NCBI GenBank assembly: GCA_951812305.1
Contig: CATOSB010000008.1
Location: 682,001-746,000, forward strand
Length of the DNA stretch: 64,000 nt
Reading direction: 5' to 3'
DNA from: an uncultured Paracoccaceae bacterium
GTDB taxonomy: Bacteria; Pseudomonadota; Alphaproteobacteria; Rhodobacterales; Rhodobacteraceae
Positions 33,871 to 43,529 of the stretch are shown one piece after another. The notes under the pieces are model-generated. The model was not told the DNA's origin. It saw only the letters and a list, made by a program, of their open reading frames with translations, and searched no databases. Made by a program: the position numbers and the translations under genes. Positions within the stretch are counted from its first letter, which is position 1. Each line of letters opens with the position of its first letter.

Positions 33871-35910
33871 CTATTGCTTCAGGAACCACTGTGGCGCCAG
33901 ATAGGGATAGGTGCGGTAGTATTCGTAAGATTGGGTCTTGAACTCCGCCACATTCACCAGGCTATTGCGGTGATAAATGATGTTGGGCGCCTGCACCGTG
34001 CCGATGAATGGAAGGTTGTCGGCCATGGCCGCAGCCATGCGTGCGCCGATTTCACCAGCCTCGTCTGAGCCCGGAACCGCCGACTGGAACGCATCGACGT
34101 CCGCTGTCAGGTCCTTCACCCATTGTGGCGGCTCAACACCGGAGGAACCGCTCGTGTCGACCCATTCCGCCCAGAGCATACCGGTGCGGTGTCCGAAATA
34201 GTTCTCAAACGGTGGCACCCACAACTCATTATTGCCAAGGACGATACCGACCGGCTGACCCTTTTCCCACATGCCGACATCCAGCTGGTTAGAGGATTGG
34301 GCCGAGCGATATTCATCCGGCGTCACCTCTTTCACCGCAGTCTGAATGCCCACATCGGCCCAGTTCTGCGCGACAAGTTCAACCACCTCGCCGCCGATGC
34401 CCTGTGTGGCAAACTGCATGTTCAGGACCAGCTTGTCGCCACCTGGCAACTCGCGGAAGCCATCGCCGTCGGTGTCCGCCATCCCAAGCGCATCGAGCGC
34501 TGCTTTGGCGCCATCAGGATCATAGGCGATGTGCTTTTGCGTTTCACCGGGATCGACGAAATCGGGGGTCGGAGAAAAGCCGATATACTGCTTCGGCTCG
34601 CCCTGTCCGAAGAACGCTACTTCGTTCAACTCATCGCGGTTGATCGCGATGGACATCGCTTTGCGGAACTCAATGTTTCCAAAGACTTCGCGCTTGGCAG
34701 CGTCTTCTGAGGTCACGTTAAACGAAAACACCGGCATCGCGATGGTCGGTGCAAGCTGCACCGTGTATTCACCGGCATCCATGCCATCCATCAACTGCGG
34801 CGCGCCGCCGAGCGTCAGGGATTGCGACTTATAATCCGCTTCAGCATTCACCAGCTTGAGCAGGCGAACTTCGTTATCATTGGCATACAATTCGTCCTGA
34901 CGGCTGATGTAGGGAAGCTGCTGACCCGTCGTATCGACCATATGGAAGTAGGGGTTCGCCACCAGCTTCCGCCCCTCGGTCGTGTCGCTGACATAGACGT
35001 GGCTTTCCAGCGTCGGATGGGTGTCCTTAGGCAGGCATTCCACCTTGTCCGGCGAGTTCAGCATCGGTGAAGGCGTATCTGTCCAATCAGAGCTACCGAA
35101 ATAGGCGGATAGCACCGCGAGGCCATTTTCAAAGCCACATTCGGCAGCAAGTGCATCGGCGTCCGGGTTGATGTCCGGGTGGTATTGGCCCAGGAAATGC
35201 ACGGGCTGGAAACCCTGCGCAAACGACGTCGCGAAGTGGGCCAGAAGACCGGGCTTGGGTGCCGGAAGATTGAACACGACAGTGGTGTCGTCTGGTGTGT
35301 CAACGGTCATCGGTTCGCCGCCGACCAAGACGTAATCCTTTGGTTTCTCGATCACCTTCGAATCAAGCGAGAGGTTGTCGTACCAGAATTTCACATCCGC
35401 CGAAGTGAACGGTGCTCCGTCTGACCATTTGTGGCCCGCGCGCAGATGAAACGTCAGTTGTGTGAAATCGTCGTTCCATTCCCATGACTTGGCGATATTC
35501 GGCACAATGGTGTTCAGATCATCAGCGTAACGCACAAGGTTAACGTGGCGGGTCGAAAGGAAGTCCGACGTTCCGGCCTCTGTCGCGTTCGACAGCGCGT
35601 GCATCGTGCCACCGTAAGTGCCGATTTCCTCGTAAGGAACAACGACCAAAGGCTCTGACGGCAGGCGATCAGCCAAGTCAGGCAGATCGGGGTTACCGCG
35701 CAGTTCACTGTTCAGGTCGGCCATCTCGGGATTGCCGGAGAATTCCATCGTGCAGCCGGCGGCGGCTTCATATTCGGCCAGCTCATACTGTCCGGGGAAT
35801 TCGCCCCCCGCGACCCCCATCATGTCGGCATGTGTCACCGCGTTGCAGGCCGCATTGGCCGCGGTAGACAGCAAAAGCACCGCGCTTGCGCTTAGAATTA
35901 TGTGTTTCAT
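33871..35910 (-). CDS. large peptide-type ABC transporter substrate-binding protein (SBP family 5)
   Basis: 679 aa from ATG 35910 with signal peptide MKHIILSASAVLLLSTAANA. Family 5 hallmarks include IAKSWEWNDDFTQLTFHLRAGHKWSDGAPFTSADVKFWYD and a central ligand-binding region. At 679 aa it is longer than OppA/DppA (about 540). An N-terminal segment of about 80 residues before the core (ACNAVTHADMMGVAGGEFPGQ...) is not part of the usual domain. The ligand cannot be deduced; large receptors with YejE-like permeases take up long peptides, microcin-like compounds or glycosides. First gene of the opp operon. Confidence 0.9.
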   Translation of the reverse strand: MKHIILSASAVLLLSTAANAACNAVTHADMMGVAGGEFPGQYELAEYEAAAGCTMEFSGNPEMADLNSELRGNPDLPDLADRLPSEPLVVVPYEEIGTYGGTMHALSNATEAGTSDFLSTRHVNLVRYADDLNTIVPNIAKSWEWNDDFTQLTFHLRAGHKWSDGAPFTSADVKFWYDNLSLDSKVIEKPKDYVLVGGEPMTVDTPDDTTVVFNLPAPKPGLLAHFATSFAQGFQPVHFLGQYHPDINPDADALAAECGFENGLAVLSAYFGSSDWTDTPSPMLNSPDKVECLPKDTHPTLESHVYVSDTTEGRKLVANPYFHMVDTTGQQLPYISRQDELYANDNEVRLLKLVNAEADYKSQSLTLGGAPQLMDGMDAGEYTVQLAPTIAMPVFSFNVTSEDAAKREVFGNIEFRKAMSIAINRDELNEVAFFGQGEPKQYIGFSPTPDFVDPGETQKHIAYDPDGAKAALDALGMADTDGDGFRELPGGDKLVLNMQFATQGIGGEVVELVAQNWADVGIQTAVKEVTPDEYRSAQSSNQLDVGMWEKGQPVGIVLGNNELWVPPFENYFGHRTGMLWAEWVDTSGSSGVEPPQWVKDLTADVDAFQSAVPGSDEAGEIGARMAAAMADNLPFIGTVQAPNIIYHRNSLVNVAEFKTQSYEYYRTYPYLAPQWFLKQ

Positions 35911-36033
35911 GGAAAGCCCCCGTGTTGAGTTCATCATCGGTTTATCTAACCTAAACGTGTAACATCCATCTGACAACGCGACATCGTCATGGATTGTGCG
36001 CCAGCACCTAAAATGGGTTGGATTCGGTTAGGG

Positions 36034-36110
36034 TGGTAGGCCCGGAGGGACTCGAACCCCCAACCAAAGCGTTATGAGCGCTCTGCTCTAACCAATTGAG
36101 CTACAGGCCC
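36034..36110 (-). tRNA. tRNA with CAT anticodon (lysidine-type Ile2 more likely than elongator Met)
   Basis: A 77-base cloverleaf on the minus strand with encoded CCA: acceptor GGGCCTG/CGGGCCT (G1 opposite T72), TA at 8-9, D arm GCTC...GAGC, anticodon stem GAGCG/CGCTT with loop CTCATAA, and T loop TTCGAGT. The anticodon is CAT. It lacks initiator features such as three GC pairs in the anticodon stem. The body resembles the minor isoleucine tRNA, whose C34 is modified to lysidine, more than the usual elongator Met; this needs identity-element comparison. Confidence 0.9.
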
Positions 36111-36123
36111 GACCTGGCGCCAC

Positions 36124-36151
36124 TAGCTATCAGAATTCGACAGGCCGTCAA
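36124..36151 (-). promoter_or_regulatory. possible promoter of the CAT-anticodon tRNA
   Basis: TTGACG (complement of 36146-36151) followed after 16 bases by TAGCTA (complement of 36124-36129), about 14 bases before the mature 5' end. The -35 is good, the -10 weak. Confidence 0.35.
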
Positions 36152-36241
36152 TTGTCGCATTCAGCCTAATTTACAATTGGCGCGCATGGACACCAACACG
36201 TGGAGCGGGTAACGGATGGCCAATTCTTCCAGGGCGGCAAA

Positions 36242-37285
36242 ATGACTGTAAAGAACGGGCTGACGTACAAAGATGCGGGCGTCGATATCGATGCAGGTAA
36301 TGAGTTCATCAAGCGGATCAAGCCTGCGGCGAAATCCACGATTCGGCCGGGTGTCATGGCGGGGCTTGGTGGTTTTGGCGGTTTGTTTGATCTGAAGGCT
36401 GCCGGGTATGATGACCCCGTTCTGGTGGCCGCGACAGACGGTGTTGGCACCAAACTACGCATCGCAATCGACAGCGGCCATTACGATACCATTGGCATCG
36501 ATCTGGTGGCCATGTGCGTCAACGACCTGATCTGTCAGGGCGCGGAGCCATTGTTTTTCCTTGATTATTTCGCAACCGGGGCGCTTGATCTGGACGTTGC
36601 AAGCGCTGTGATCAGCGGCATCGCTGAGGGGTGCAAAACCTCGGGATGTGCGCTGATCGGCGGCGAAACGGCAGAGATGCCAGGAATGTACGCAGCACAA
36701 GATTTCGACCTCGCCGGGTTTGCGGTTGGGGCGATGGAGCGCGGTCAATCTTTGCCGGAAGGTGTGGCAGAAGGCGATGTATTGATTGGCGTTGCCTCGA
36801 GCGGTGTGCATTCCAACGGCTATTCACTGGTGCGCAAGATCGTCGAACGCTCTGGTCTGTCTTGGGACGCACAGTCCCCCTTCAGCGACGAAAGCCTTGG
36901 AACTGCGTTGCTGCGCCCCACGGCTCTTTATGTGCGCGGAGCAATGGCCGCGATGCGTGCGGGCGGTGTCAAAGGCTTTGCCCATATCACCGGTGGCGGG
37001 CTGACCGAAAACCTTCCGCGTGTTTTGCCAGACGGGCTGGGCTGTGAAGTGATCCTTGATGCTTGGGATATGCCGCCGGTATTCAGCTGGATGGCCGATA
37101 TCGGCGGGATGGATCAGGCCGAGATGCTGAAAACGTTCAATGCCGGTATCGGATTTGTCGCGGTCGTCACCCCCGAATTCGCAGCACCGGCAAAAGACGC
37201 GTTCATAAACGAGGGCCACAATGCGATGGAAATCGGCCATGTGGTTGCGGGGCAGGGTGTGTCTTATACGGGTGTTCTTTTCTGA
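36242..37285 (+). CDS. purM: phosphoribosylformylglycinamidine cyclo-ligase
   Basis: 347 aa from ATG 36242. The family sequence is intact: [76 protein letters not shown] and [13 protein letters not shown], with the ADP-type binding and catalytic residues in the glycine-rich loops. It closes the imidazole ring of AIR in purine synthesis, ATP-dependent. purN begins three bases after its stop, so the two steps are co-expressed. Confidence 0.97.
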   Translation: MTVKNGLTYKDAGVDIDAGNEFIKRIKPAAKSTIRPGVMAGLGGFGGLFDLKAAGYDDPVLVAATDGVGTKLRIAIDSGHYDTIGIDLVAMCVNDLICQGAEPLFFLDYFATGALDLDVASAVISGIAEGCKTSGCALIGGETAEMPGMYAAQDFDLAGFAVGAMERGQSLPEGVAEGDVLIGVASSGVHSNGYSLVRKIVERSGLSWDAQSPFSDESLGTALLRPTALYVRGAMAAMRAGGVKGFAHITGGGLTENLPRVLPDGLGCEVILDAWDMPPVFSWMADIGGMDQAEMLKTFNAGIGFVAVVTPEFAAPAKDAFINEGHNAMEIGHVVAGQGVSYTGVLF

Positions 37286-37288
37286 TCG

Positions 37289-37876
37289 ATGCGGGTTGCA
37301 ATCTTCATCTCTGGTGGTGGCTCGAACATGCGCGCGCTCGTGCGCTCAATGAAGGGCGGTCACCCGGCGCGACCTGCAGTGATTTTTTCAAACAACGCTG
37401 ATGCGGCAGGCATCGCCTGGGCCGAGGAACACGAAATTCCAACCGAGGTTGTCGATCATCGCCCCTTTGGCGAGGAGCGCGCACGGTATGAGGGCGCGAT
37501 AGCGGAGGCCTTGTCGAAACACGAACCGGACCTGATCTGTCTTGCCGGTTTCATGCGCGTTCTGACCGCCAGATTTGTCAACGCGTGGGATGGGCGGATG
37601 CTGAACATTCACCCTTCGCTGCTGCCCAAGTATCGCGGGCTGAATACACATGCACGGGCCATCGCAGATGGTGAGAATGAACACGGGTGCACGGTTCATT
37701 TGGTGACACCGGAACTGGATGAAGGCCCAATTCTTGGACAGGCGAAAATTGCCGTTCTTCCAAGTGACACGCCGCAATCGCTCGCCGCGCGGGTTTTGAA
37801 ACAGGAACACATGCTTTACCCCGCCGTCCTTGAGCGATTTGCCAACGGTGAAACTGACCCGTTGTTTATTTCCTGA
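37289..37876 (+). CDS. purN: phosphoribosylglycinamide formyltransferase, folate-dependent
   Basis: 195 aa. It opens RVAIFISGGGSNMRALV (phosphate loop) and carries the catalytic Asn-His-Asp set in MLNIHPSLLPKYRGLNTHARAI and ELDEGPILGQ. It transfers a formyl group from 10-formyltetrahydrofolate to GAR in purine synthesis. It is translated directly after purM. RNase D follows after an 80-base gap with its own start. Confidence 0.97.
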   Translation: MRVAIFISGGGSNMRALVRSMKGGHPARPAVIFSNNADAAGIAWAEEHEIPTEVVDHRPFGEERARYEGAIAEALSKHEPDLICLAGFMRVLTARFVNAWDGRMLNIHPSLLPKYRGLNTHARAIADGENEHGCTVHLVTPELDEGPILGQAKIAVLPSDTPQSLAARVLKQEHMLYPAVLERFANGETDPLFIS

Positions 37877-37956
37877 ATCTTTCCATTTCCAATGTATGCG
37901 CTTATGAGTGTCCAACGGGGCAGGGACGACAACGCAGGAACCAAAGAAAACCTATA

Positions 37957-39114
37957 ATGCGCACACTTGTTACGACGGAACAGCTTGCCGAATTCTGTGA
38001 AAAAGCACAATCCGTACCCTACATCACCGTTGACACCGAATTTCTGCGCGAACGCAGCTATTATTCAAAGCTCTGTCTTGTGCAGGTCGCGTTGCCCGGC
38101 ACTGGCGAAGAAGACGCCGTTCTCATCGACCCGCTGGTCGATGGCATGTCTCTGGAGCCGCTCTATGACGTCATGCGCAACGAAAATGTTGTGAAAGTGT
38201 TCCACGCTGCCCGGCAGGATATCGAGATTTTCTTTGTCGAAGGCGACGTGATTCCAAAGCCGATGTTTGACACACAAGTTGCAGCGATGGTCTGCGGCTT
38301 TGGCGAACAGGTCGGGTACGAAACGCTTGTACGCAAGGTTGCCAAAAAGGGCCTGGATAAGACGTCGCGCTTTACCGACTGGTCGCGGCGCCCCCTGACG
38401 GACGCACAGCAAAAATACGCGCTGGCTGATGTTACGCATTTGAGGGTGATTTATGAGTTCCTGTCCGACCAGTTGTCGAAAACCGGGCGTTATAAATGGG
38501 TCGAAGAGGAGGTCGCATTTCTGACCGATCCCGAGACGTACATCATCCGCCCCGAGGAGGCGTGGAAACGGTTAAAGACCAGAACCAACACGCCTGCATT
38601 TTTGGCTGTCGTCAAAGAATTGGCCGAGTTTCGCGAAAGTCAGGCGCAGGAGCGTAACATTCCGCGCGGCCGTATTTTCAAGGACGACGCGCTTTTGGAA
38701 TTATCCTCGACCAAGCCGAAATCAATGAAAGACCTTGGTCGATCGCGTCTTCTGCTGCGCGAGGCCAGAAAGGGCATCATTGCCGACGGTATCTTGGCAG
38801 CGATAAAGCGTGGCGTCGAAACGCCACCGGAGAAAGCTCCGAAATCAAATGGTCGTCGTGAACCATTGAAGGTAAATCCTGCTTTGGCGGACCTTTTGCG
38901 TGTGCTGTTGAAAGCAAACGCTGATCGTGCCGGTGTGGCCCAAAAACTTATCGCCACTACATCAGAACTTGATGAGATAGCGGCCGGAGAAAGGACAAGC
39001 CTTGCGTTGACGGGGTGGCGGCACGAGGTGTTCGGGCAGGATGCGCTGCGGTTGTGCGAAGGCAAACTTGCGCTGGCAGTGGATGGCGAGAAGGTCGGCG
39101 CAGTCGAAATCTAG
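37957..39114 (+). CDS. rnd: ribonuclease D
   Basis: 385 aa. The DEDDy exonuclease domain shows all three motifs: VDTEFLRERSYYSKL (Exo I), VFHAARQDIEIFF (Exo II) and YALADVTHLRVIYEFL (Exo III with the Tyr). One or two HRDC-like helical domains follow (about residues 205-300 and beyond). It trims tRNA and other stable RNA 3' ends, needing divalent metals. Its last four bases overlap the convergent end of the glycosyltransferase-like gene. Confidence 0.96.
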   Translation: MRTLVTTEQLAEFCEKAQSVPYITVDTEFLRERSYYSKLCLVQVALPGTGEEDAVLIDPLVDGMSLEPLYDVMRNENVVKVFHAARQDIEIFFVEGDVIPKPMFDTQVAAMVCGFGEQVGYETLVRKVAKKGLDKTSRFTDWSRRPLTDAQQKYALADVTHLRVIYEFLSDQLSKTGRYKWVEEEVAFLTDPETYIIRPEEAWKRLKTRTNTPAFLAVVKELAEFRESQAQERNIPRGRIFKDDALLELSSTKPKSMKDLGRSRLLLREARKGIIADGILAAIKRGVETPPEKAPKSNGRREPLKVNPALADLLRVLLKANADRAGVAQKLIATTSELDEIAAGERTSLALTGWRHEVFGQDALRLCEGKLALAVDGEKVGAVEI

Positions 39115-39935
39115 CGTTCCCAGGCATCAAACGCACCGGTGAAACTGCCGTGGTCGATGGCCGGTGGCGAAAAGTGACAACAGGTGCCCGTGCGCCCGGA
39201 TTTCTTCAGGTCGACAATCAAGCGATCAAACAACCAGTCGATGGGTAAACGGCGATAATTCGGGTTGGCGGTGAGAACCTGAAGAAAAGCAGCAGCAAGA
39301 CCGTAGTTAATGGCAAACACACACGTCGTGTTGACCTGAAAATCTTTGTAGAATGCCAGGCCATCTTCCGTGTGGTCCACATGATCGGGGTTATCGAGCC
39401 AACCGTGGTTTAACCCGCCAGCGATATCCGCGTAAAACAATTCATTTTGCGGCAATGCACGGATACGATCCACTAAGCCGGTCACCTTGGCAATTGAACT
39501 TTCGCGAAAAACCGCGTCATCTTCGAATGAGATGATCAGATCGGCCTGCCAGTCCAAAGCATTCGAAAGATTTCGCAGGATTTTGTCGGTAATCGCCGCC
39601 TGGATCATGAGGCTTGTCCGGGTGCCGTCCTTTCCGCCGCCGACAATCGAAATTGCTTCGTTAAAAAACCGCCAGATGAATGAACGATAAATTTGTCGAA
39701 GCCCGGTTGGATCGCCATTCTTCCGCCGCAACCCAAACTCGGATCGGCAGAACGTAATCGTGCGCATTAGCGCCTGAACAATCGACAATGGTGCCTTGTC
39801 TGGTTGCCACGCGGCCTCGAACGTTTTCACCTCATATTTTTTGGACAATGCAGATTGAAGTGCGGCGATATCGGGGCGAATACGAGCCAACCGCTCGGGA
39901 TCGTGATTGTGTATCAGGCAAAGCGCGATTTTCAT
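39111..39935 (-). CDS. unrecognised protein, glycosyltransferase-like
   Basis: 274 aa, soluble, no signal peptide. It begins KIALCLIHNHDPERLARIRPDI, and ADLIISFEDDAVF in the middle carries an acidic pair in a context resembling the DxD metal site of GT-A glycosyltransferases. QVNTTCVFAINYGLAAAF and a C-terminal LPIDWLFDRLIVDLKKSG follow, reminiscent of family 25-like enzymes. I cannot place it in a named family with confidence. It is the last gene of an HNH-VOC-this gene run on the minus strand, 24 bases after the VOC gene. Confidence 0.55.
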   Translation of the reverse strand: MKIALCLIHNHDPERLARIRPDIAALQSALSKKYEVKTFEAAWQPDKAPLSIVQALMRTITFCRSEFGLRRKNGDPTGLRQIYRSFIWRFFNEAISIVGGGKDGTRTSLMIQAAITDKILRNLSNALDWQADLIISFEDDAVFRESSIAKVTGLVDRIRALPQNELFYADIAGGLNHGWLDNPDHVDHTEDGLAFYKDFQVNTTCVFAINYGLAAAFLQVLTANPNYRRLPIDWLFDRLIVDLKKSGRTGTCCHFSPPAIDHGSFTGAFDAWER

Positions 39936-39959
39936 GGCCGCGTCAATTGCTTCACGTGC

Positions 39960-40325
39960 TCAGTTAATGTCAAAATCAATATGGATGTGATTGCCGTCCG
40001 GATCGTGGATGTTGACCTGGCGTATGCCAATCCCCGGAACATCGGCGATTTCATGTGCGACGCCTTTTTCATCCAACTTGGCCAGAAAGGCATCCAGCCC
40101 CTCTGCACGAAGGGCAAAATGTTCAAGCCGAGGCTCGCGAGTTTCCGGAGCGTGATCAACGCCGACCAAATGGACAAGTGCCTGGTCGCCCAGATAAAGC
40201 CATGCGCCGGGAAATCCGAAATCAGGGCGTTTCCCGGGCTTCATGCCCAGTATTTCGCCGTACCAAGCGACCATCACATCCAGATTGGCGGTAATGACGT
40301 TCACATGGTCAAAGGCTTTCAGCAT
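39960..40325 (-). CDS. VOC-family (glyoxalase/bleomycin-resistance fold) protein
   Basis: 121 aa, a single two-module VOC domain. FDHVNVITANLDVMVAWYGEILGMKPG gives the first metal His, and the C-terminal half has LEHFALRAEGLDAFLAKL and IHDPDGNHIHIDF with the closing acidic ligand. It may be a dioxygenase, thiol transferase or binding protein. It starts six bases after the HNH gene stop. No specific substrate is suggested by context. Confidence 0.85.
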   Translation of the reverse strand: MLKAFDHVNVITANLDVMVAWYGEILGMKPGKRPDFGFPGAWLYLGDQALVHLVGVDHAPETREPRLEHFALRAEGLDAFLAKLDEKGVAHEIADVPGIGIRQVNIHDPDGNHIHIDFDIN

Positions 40326-40331
40326 CGCGGG

Positions 40332-40916
40332 CTAGGCCTCCAGTTCCGCATCCCAGTAAAGGAAATCCACCCACGTGTCGTGCAAATGATTGGGCGGGAA
40401 CCTACGGCCAAGGTTGCGAAGCTCTTCGGCACCGGGTTGGCGCGGCGGTTTTCTCAGCGCCATACCGACCTGACGCAACGAACGTGAACCCTTTTTGAGA
40501 TTACAACGCGAGCACGCTGCAACAACGTTTTCCCAGCTGGTAATGCCGCCATTGGCGCGCGGAACCACGTGGTCGAACGTCAGATCGCCGCGAGAGCCGC
40601 AGTACTGACAGCAAAATCCATCCCTCAAAAACAAATTAAAGCGCGTGAAGGCCACGCGCTTTTGAGGTTTCACGAAGTCCTTCAGGACAACGACCGATGG
40701 TATTCGTATCTCGGTCGAGGGGCTGTGTACGACTGTGTCGTACTCGGCCACGATGTCCACCCTTTCAAGAAAGGCCGCCTTTACCGCATCCTGCCAAGTC
40801 CAAAGCGATAGGGGATAGTAGCTGAGCGGACGGTAATCAGCATTCAGAACCAGCGCCGGGTGGTGGCGCAACGAATTGGGTTCCCGCACGAAATGTGTTC
40901 TGAAATCGCCGTCCAT
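40332..40916 (-). CDS. HNH endonuclease family protein
   Basis: 194 aa from ATG 40916. The C-terminal half is an HNH nuclease: a zinc-binding CxxC (FCCQYCG), the metal-site strand LTFDHVVPRANGG with the catalytic His, NVVAACSRCNLKKGSR with the Asn and second CxxC. An N-terminal domain (LNADYRPLSYYPLSLWTWQDAVKAAF) is the one found in the widespread chromosomal HNH group of alphaproteobacteria, not linked to phages. It nicks or cuts DNA; the role is unknown. No modification enzyme is nearby, so it is not a restriction partner. Confidence 0.9.
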   Translation of the reverse strand: MDGDFRTHFVREPNSLRHHPALVLNADYRPLSYYPLSLWTWQDAVKAAFLERVDIVAEYDTVVHSPSTEIRIPSVVVLKDFVKPQKRVAFTRFNLFLRDGFCCQYCGSRGDLTFDHVVPRANGGITSWENVVAACSRCNLKKGSRSLRQVGMALRKPPRQPGAEELRNLGRRFPPNHLHDTWVDFLYWDAELEA

Positions 40917-41091
40917 TGTTCTTGCTCTGCCGTCGCCTTTTCCAACCACGCGCTTCGGGGAGCCACCCTCGAGTCACCATAACTATATATGTCGCGGAAT
41001 AGGGCGCAACCCCGCTAAATACAGTGGTGTCGTGTTCACATGCGTCTGACTGCGACCCAAGGACGAACCGGTCGAAATTCGACAATCCAGT

Positions 41092-42723
41092 TCAGTTGCG
41101 AAGGCCAGACAGGTCGAATGTTTTGGTCAAGGTCAAGCCAAAGCGCACGTCATCCTGCGCCACCAAACTGCCAATGCCATTACGGCCAATTGCATTGGTT
41201 GCGTGTAGATCGACGGCGAAACCGGTATCGGCGACATCATAGCGTAAGCCAGCACCCCAAGTGGGTGTGGAAGCGCTGAGACCAACCGGCGTCACCTCGG
41301 CAATCAAAGACAGCCCGTCAAAGACCTCGTAATTTAAACCTAAGCCAAATCCCGCGATTTCGGTGTTACCAAAGGCAGCGATCTTTGGATTGGCTGTGAT
41401 GGCAAGCCGGTCGGATGCCTGGAAGTTGGCGACACCTTCGGCAAAAAATACGCCCACACCCGCTGCGCCGGAATTGCTGATTTGGCGGCCAAAAAGAACA
41501 CGGGCCGACAAGCTGAACGGATCGCCGTTGTTTTGATCCATGAACCGCAGTTTGGGACCGAACATGTAACGCAGATCGGTTGTCGGGACCAAGGCCGCCG
41601 GTGCGGTCGCGTTGGTCGAGAACTGTTCGAATATCACCTGCACTTCGCCATCACGATCCGGGCTGAATCCCGCCATAACGCCATAGGCGTCGTCGGTTCC
41701 ATACCATGCGCTGGTGCGCAATGTGCCCGGTTCGACAACATCCGCACTTGCCAGTGTGAACCCATCTTGTTGCAAGCTCTTTTGTCGCGGGGTCACCGGA
41801 TTCGGGATGCCGCGATAGCTTGCCGGAATCTTCTGGCCGGGCGTGTAGATCAGGCGAAGCCCAAACATCAACGGGTCACCGTCTGGCCAATGCGACCAGG
41901 CACCTGTCGCCGGTGTCATGCCGACGCCATTCGTGACATACGCTTCCAGGGCGCCCTTAGGCGTAAAGTTATAACGACCTCCGGCAATCCAGACCGGATG
42001 CTGGGTATAGGCGCCCGTTCCATCGATATTGTTGTTGCCGGATACCGGTACATCCACTGCACCAAAAAACGCCAGCCGTTCATTCGCCTGATAGCTGGCG
42101 CCAAGCCCAACGCTTGCAAACGTGCCGTAAAATGGCGCGCCGTTCACGGTATCGGGCATAACGCTGACCGAAGGTGTGACGTGAAACTGAAACTGATCGG
42201 AAACCGAAAAGGTGACGGGGGCCTTTACCGATGCAAAACCGACAAATTCGCTGCGCCCGCCCCAAAGCTGATCTTCAAGCCGGATGAACGCGCCGGCGGA
42301 TCCCATGACCGCAGCCGAAAGCCGCTCGCCCTTGTACACCTGATACTTGGCCCAGATGTCTGCCGTGTTGACGATGATGTTTGGATTGATCCCGCCAATC
42401 GGGTTGACCGATGGATCCTGATAGGTTGACAGATCGAATCCGAAAGTCAGCTGGTCAGTCGGCGAATAGGACATTCCCCCAAAATACAGCTGGTTACCTG
42501 TGCCCGCGCTTTGGCGCGGGTCGGTTTGCATCATGCCGACATTCATCGCCCACGTTCCGGCGCGATAGGTGTTTGCCGTTTCGAACGCGCCAATGGACGT
42601 GATCGGCTGGTGAAGCGGAACTTCAACCTCCTGCGCCGTCAATGCTGTTGACGACACAGCTATTGCCGCCAATGCAGCTTGTGCCCTAGTCGATTTGAAA
42701 AAGCGGTTTCTGCTGCGCTGCAT
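41092..42723 (-). CDS. predicted outer-membrane beta-barrel protein of unknown function
   Basis: 543 aa from ATG 42723 (a GTG lies directly before). Residues 1-31 look like a signal peptide with Arg-rich start and the hydrophobic stretch AALAAIAVSSTALTAQ. The rest is made of alternating short amphipathic strands with turns (GLGASYQANERLAFFGAVDVP, WIAGGRYNFTPKGALEAYVTNG, FGLGLNYEVFDGLSLIAEV) and ends with an aromatic-containing strand (TLTKTFDLSGLRN). This suits an outer-membrane channel or assembly-type barrel. I recognise no named family. Confidence 0.65.
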   Translation of the reverse strand: MQRSRNRFFKSTRAQAALAAIAVSSTALTAQEVEVPLHQPITSIGAFETANTYRAGTWAMNVGMMQTDPRQSAGTGNQLYFGGMSYSPTDQLTFGFDLSTYQDPSVNPIGGINPNIIVNTADIWAKYQVYKGERLSAAVMGSAGAFIRLEDQLWGGRSEFVGFASVKAPVTFSVSDQFQFHVTPSVSVMPDTVNGAPFYGTFASVGLGASYQANERLAFFGAVDVPVSGNNNIDGTGAYTQHPVWIAGGRYNFTPKGALEAYVTNGVGMTPATGAWSHWPDGDPLMFGLRLIYTPGQKIPASYRGIPNPVTPRQKSLQQDGFTLASADVVEPGTLRTSAWYGTDDAYGVMAGFSPDRDGEVQVIFEQFSTNATAPAALVPTTDLRYMFGPKLRFMDQNNGDPFSLSARVLFGRQISNSGAAGVGVFFAEGVANFQASDRLAITANPKIAAFGNTEIAGFGLGLNYEVFDGLSLIAEVTPVGLSASTPTWGAGLRYDVADTGFAVDLHATNAIGRNGIGSLVAQDDVRFGLTLTKTFDLSGLRN

Positions 42724-42872
42724 CACTGACCCCGGATCATGCCCCGATTAATATTTGCCTGTGATTATAATGCCCTTAGCCCTGCGGGAAAGGATTTTGA
42801 CGTTGCCCGGAAAGAAACGGTGGAAATGCACCGAGCGGATGGCAGAATTGTCACGTAGTAGGTGAATTCAGA

Positions 42873-43529
42873 TCATTCGAGCTGCAGCACGTCGCGCATG
42901 AATGCCGCCGCGACAGACAGGCCATCCGGTGCGATTCCGTGACCTGTGCCTTCCATGACATGCGCGTATACCTGAAACCCGGCTTCAGTTAGCGCGTTGC
43001 CAGCCTCCGGCATGGATTGCACCGGTACAAGATCATCCTGATCACCGTGCGCCAACAGAACGGGTGGTCGGGAAACGACTTCATCAGCCAGCGATTCAGG
43101 CTGCAAAAGCCGCCCCGAAAAGCCAACGATCCCTGCGAATGGTTCGGCGCGCCGCGGCGCGATATGAAGGCTCATCATTGTGCCCTGAGAAAAGCTGAAC
43201 AGGACAGTTTCGGCAGCAGTGACGCCTTCTTCTTCCATAGTGGTATCGATAAAGGCGTTCAGATCCTGAACTGATTGCATCATTGAAGTCTCGGCCGCTT
43301 CCTCGGACGAACCATCGATCCACGGAATTGGAAACCACTGAAACCCGCCCGGGTTCGTGGCGCAGATTTCCGGTGCGTTTGGCGCTACAAATGTTGTGCC
43401 TGGCATATGCGGCGCCAGAGGGTCGGAAAGCCCCAGAAGGTCATTACCGTCCGCGCCGTAGCCGTGAAGGAAGATAACCAGCCGCTCAGTTTCATTGCCA
43501 CCTTTGCGGCGGCTGTCCAAAGTGCGCAT
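42873..43529 (-). CDS. alpha/beta-hydrolase, carboxylesterase/phospholipase family
   Basis: 218 aa from ATG 43529, whose A is shared with the alkA stop (TGATG). The fold is clear: LVIFLHGYGADGNDLLGL with the oxyanion loop, nucleophile serine in LFSFSQGTMMSLH, the Asp in LLAHGDQDDLVPV and the His in EGTGHGIAPDGL. These esterases cleave short acyl esters or lysophospholipids. It is the last of four overlapping genes (cbiD, cobK, alkA, this one), though nothing links its chemistry to cobalamin. Confidence 0.9.
   Translation of the reverse strand: MRTLDSRRKGGNETERLVIFLHGYGADGNDLLGLSDPLAPHMPGTTFVAPNAPEICATNPGGFQWFPIPWIDGSSEEAAETSMMQSVQDLNAFIDTTMEEEGVTAAETVLFSFSQGTMMSLHIAPRRAEPFAGIVGFSGRLLQPESLADEVVSRPPVLLAHGDQDDLVPVQSMPEAGNALTEAGFQVYAHVMEGTGHGIAPDGLSVAAAFMRDVLQLE

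Noticed and set aside
36034-36110. tRNA as an integration site for an island
   Set aside because: No integrase gene and no direct repeat of the tRNA 3' end were seen nearby; flanks are an opp operon and purM.
40332-40916. HNH gene as part of a restriction or defence system
   Set aside because: It belongs to a widespread chromosomal HNH type and has no methylase, helicase or other defence partner beside it.
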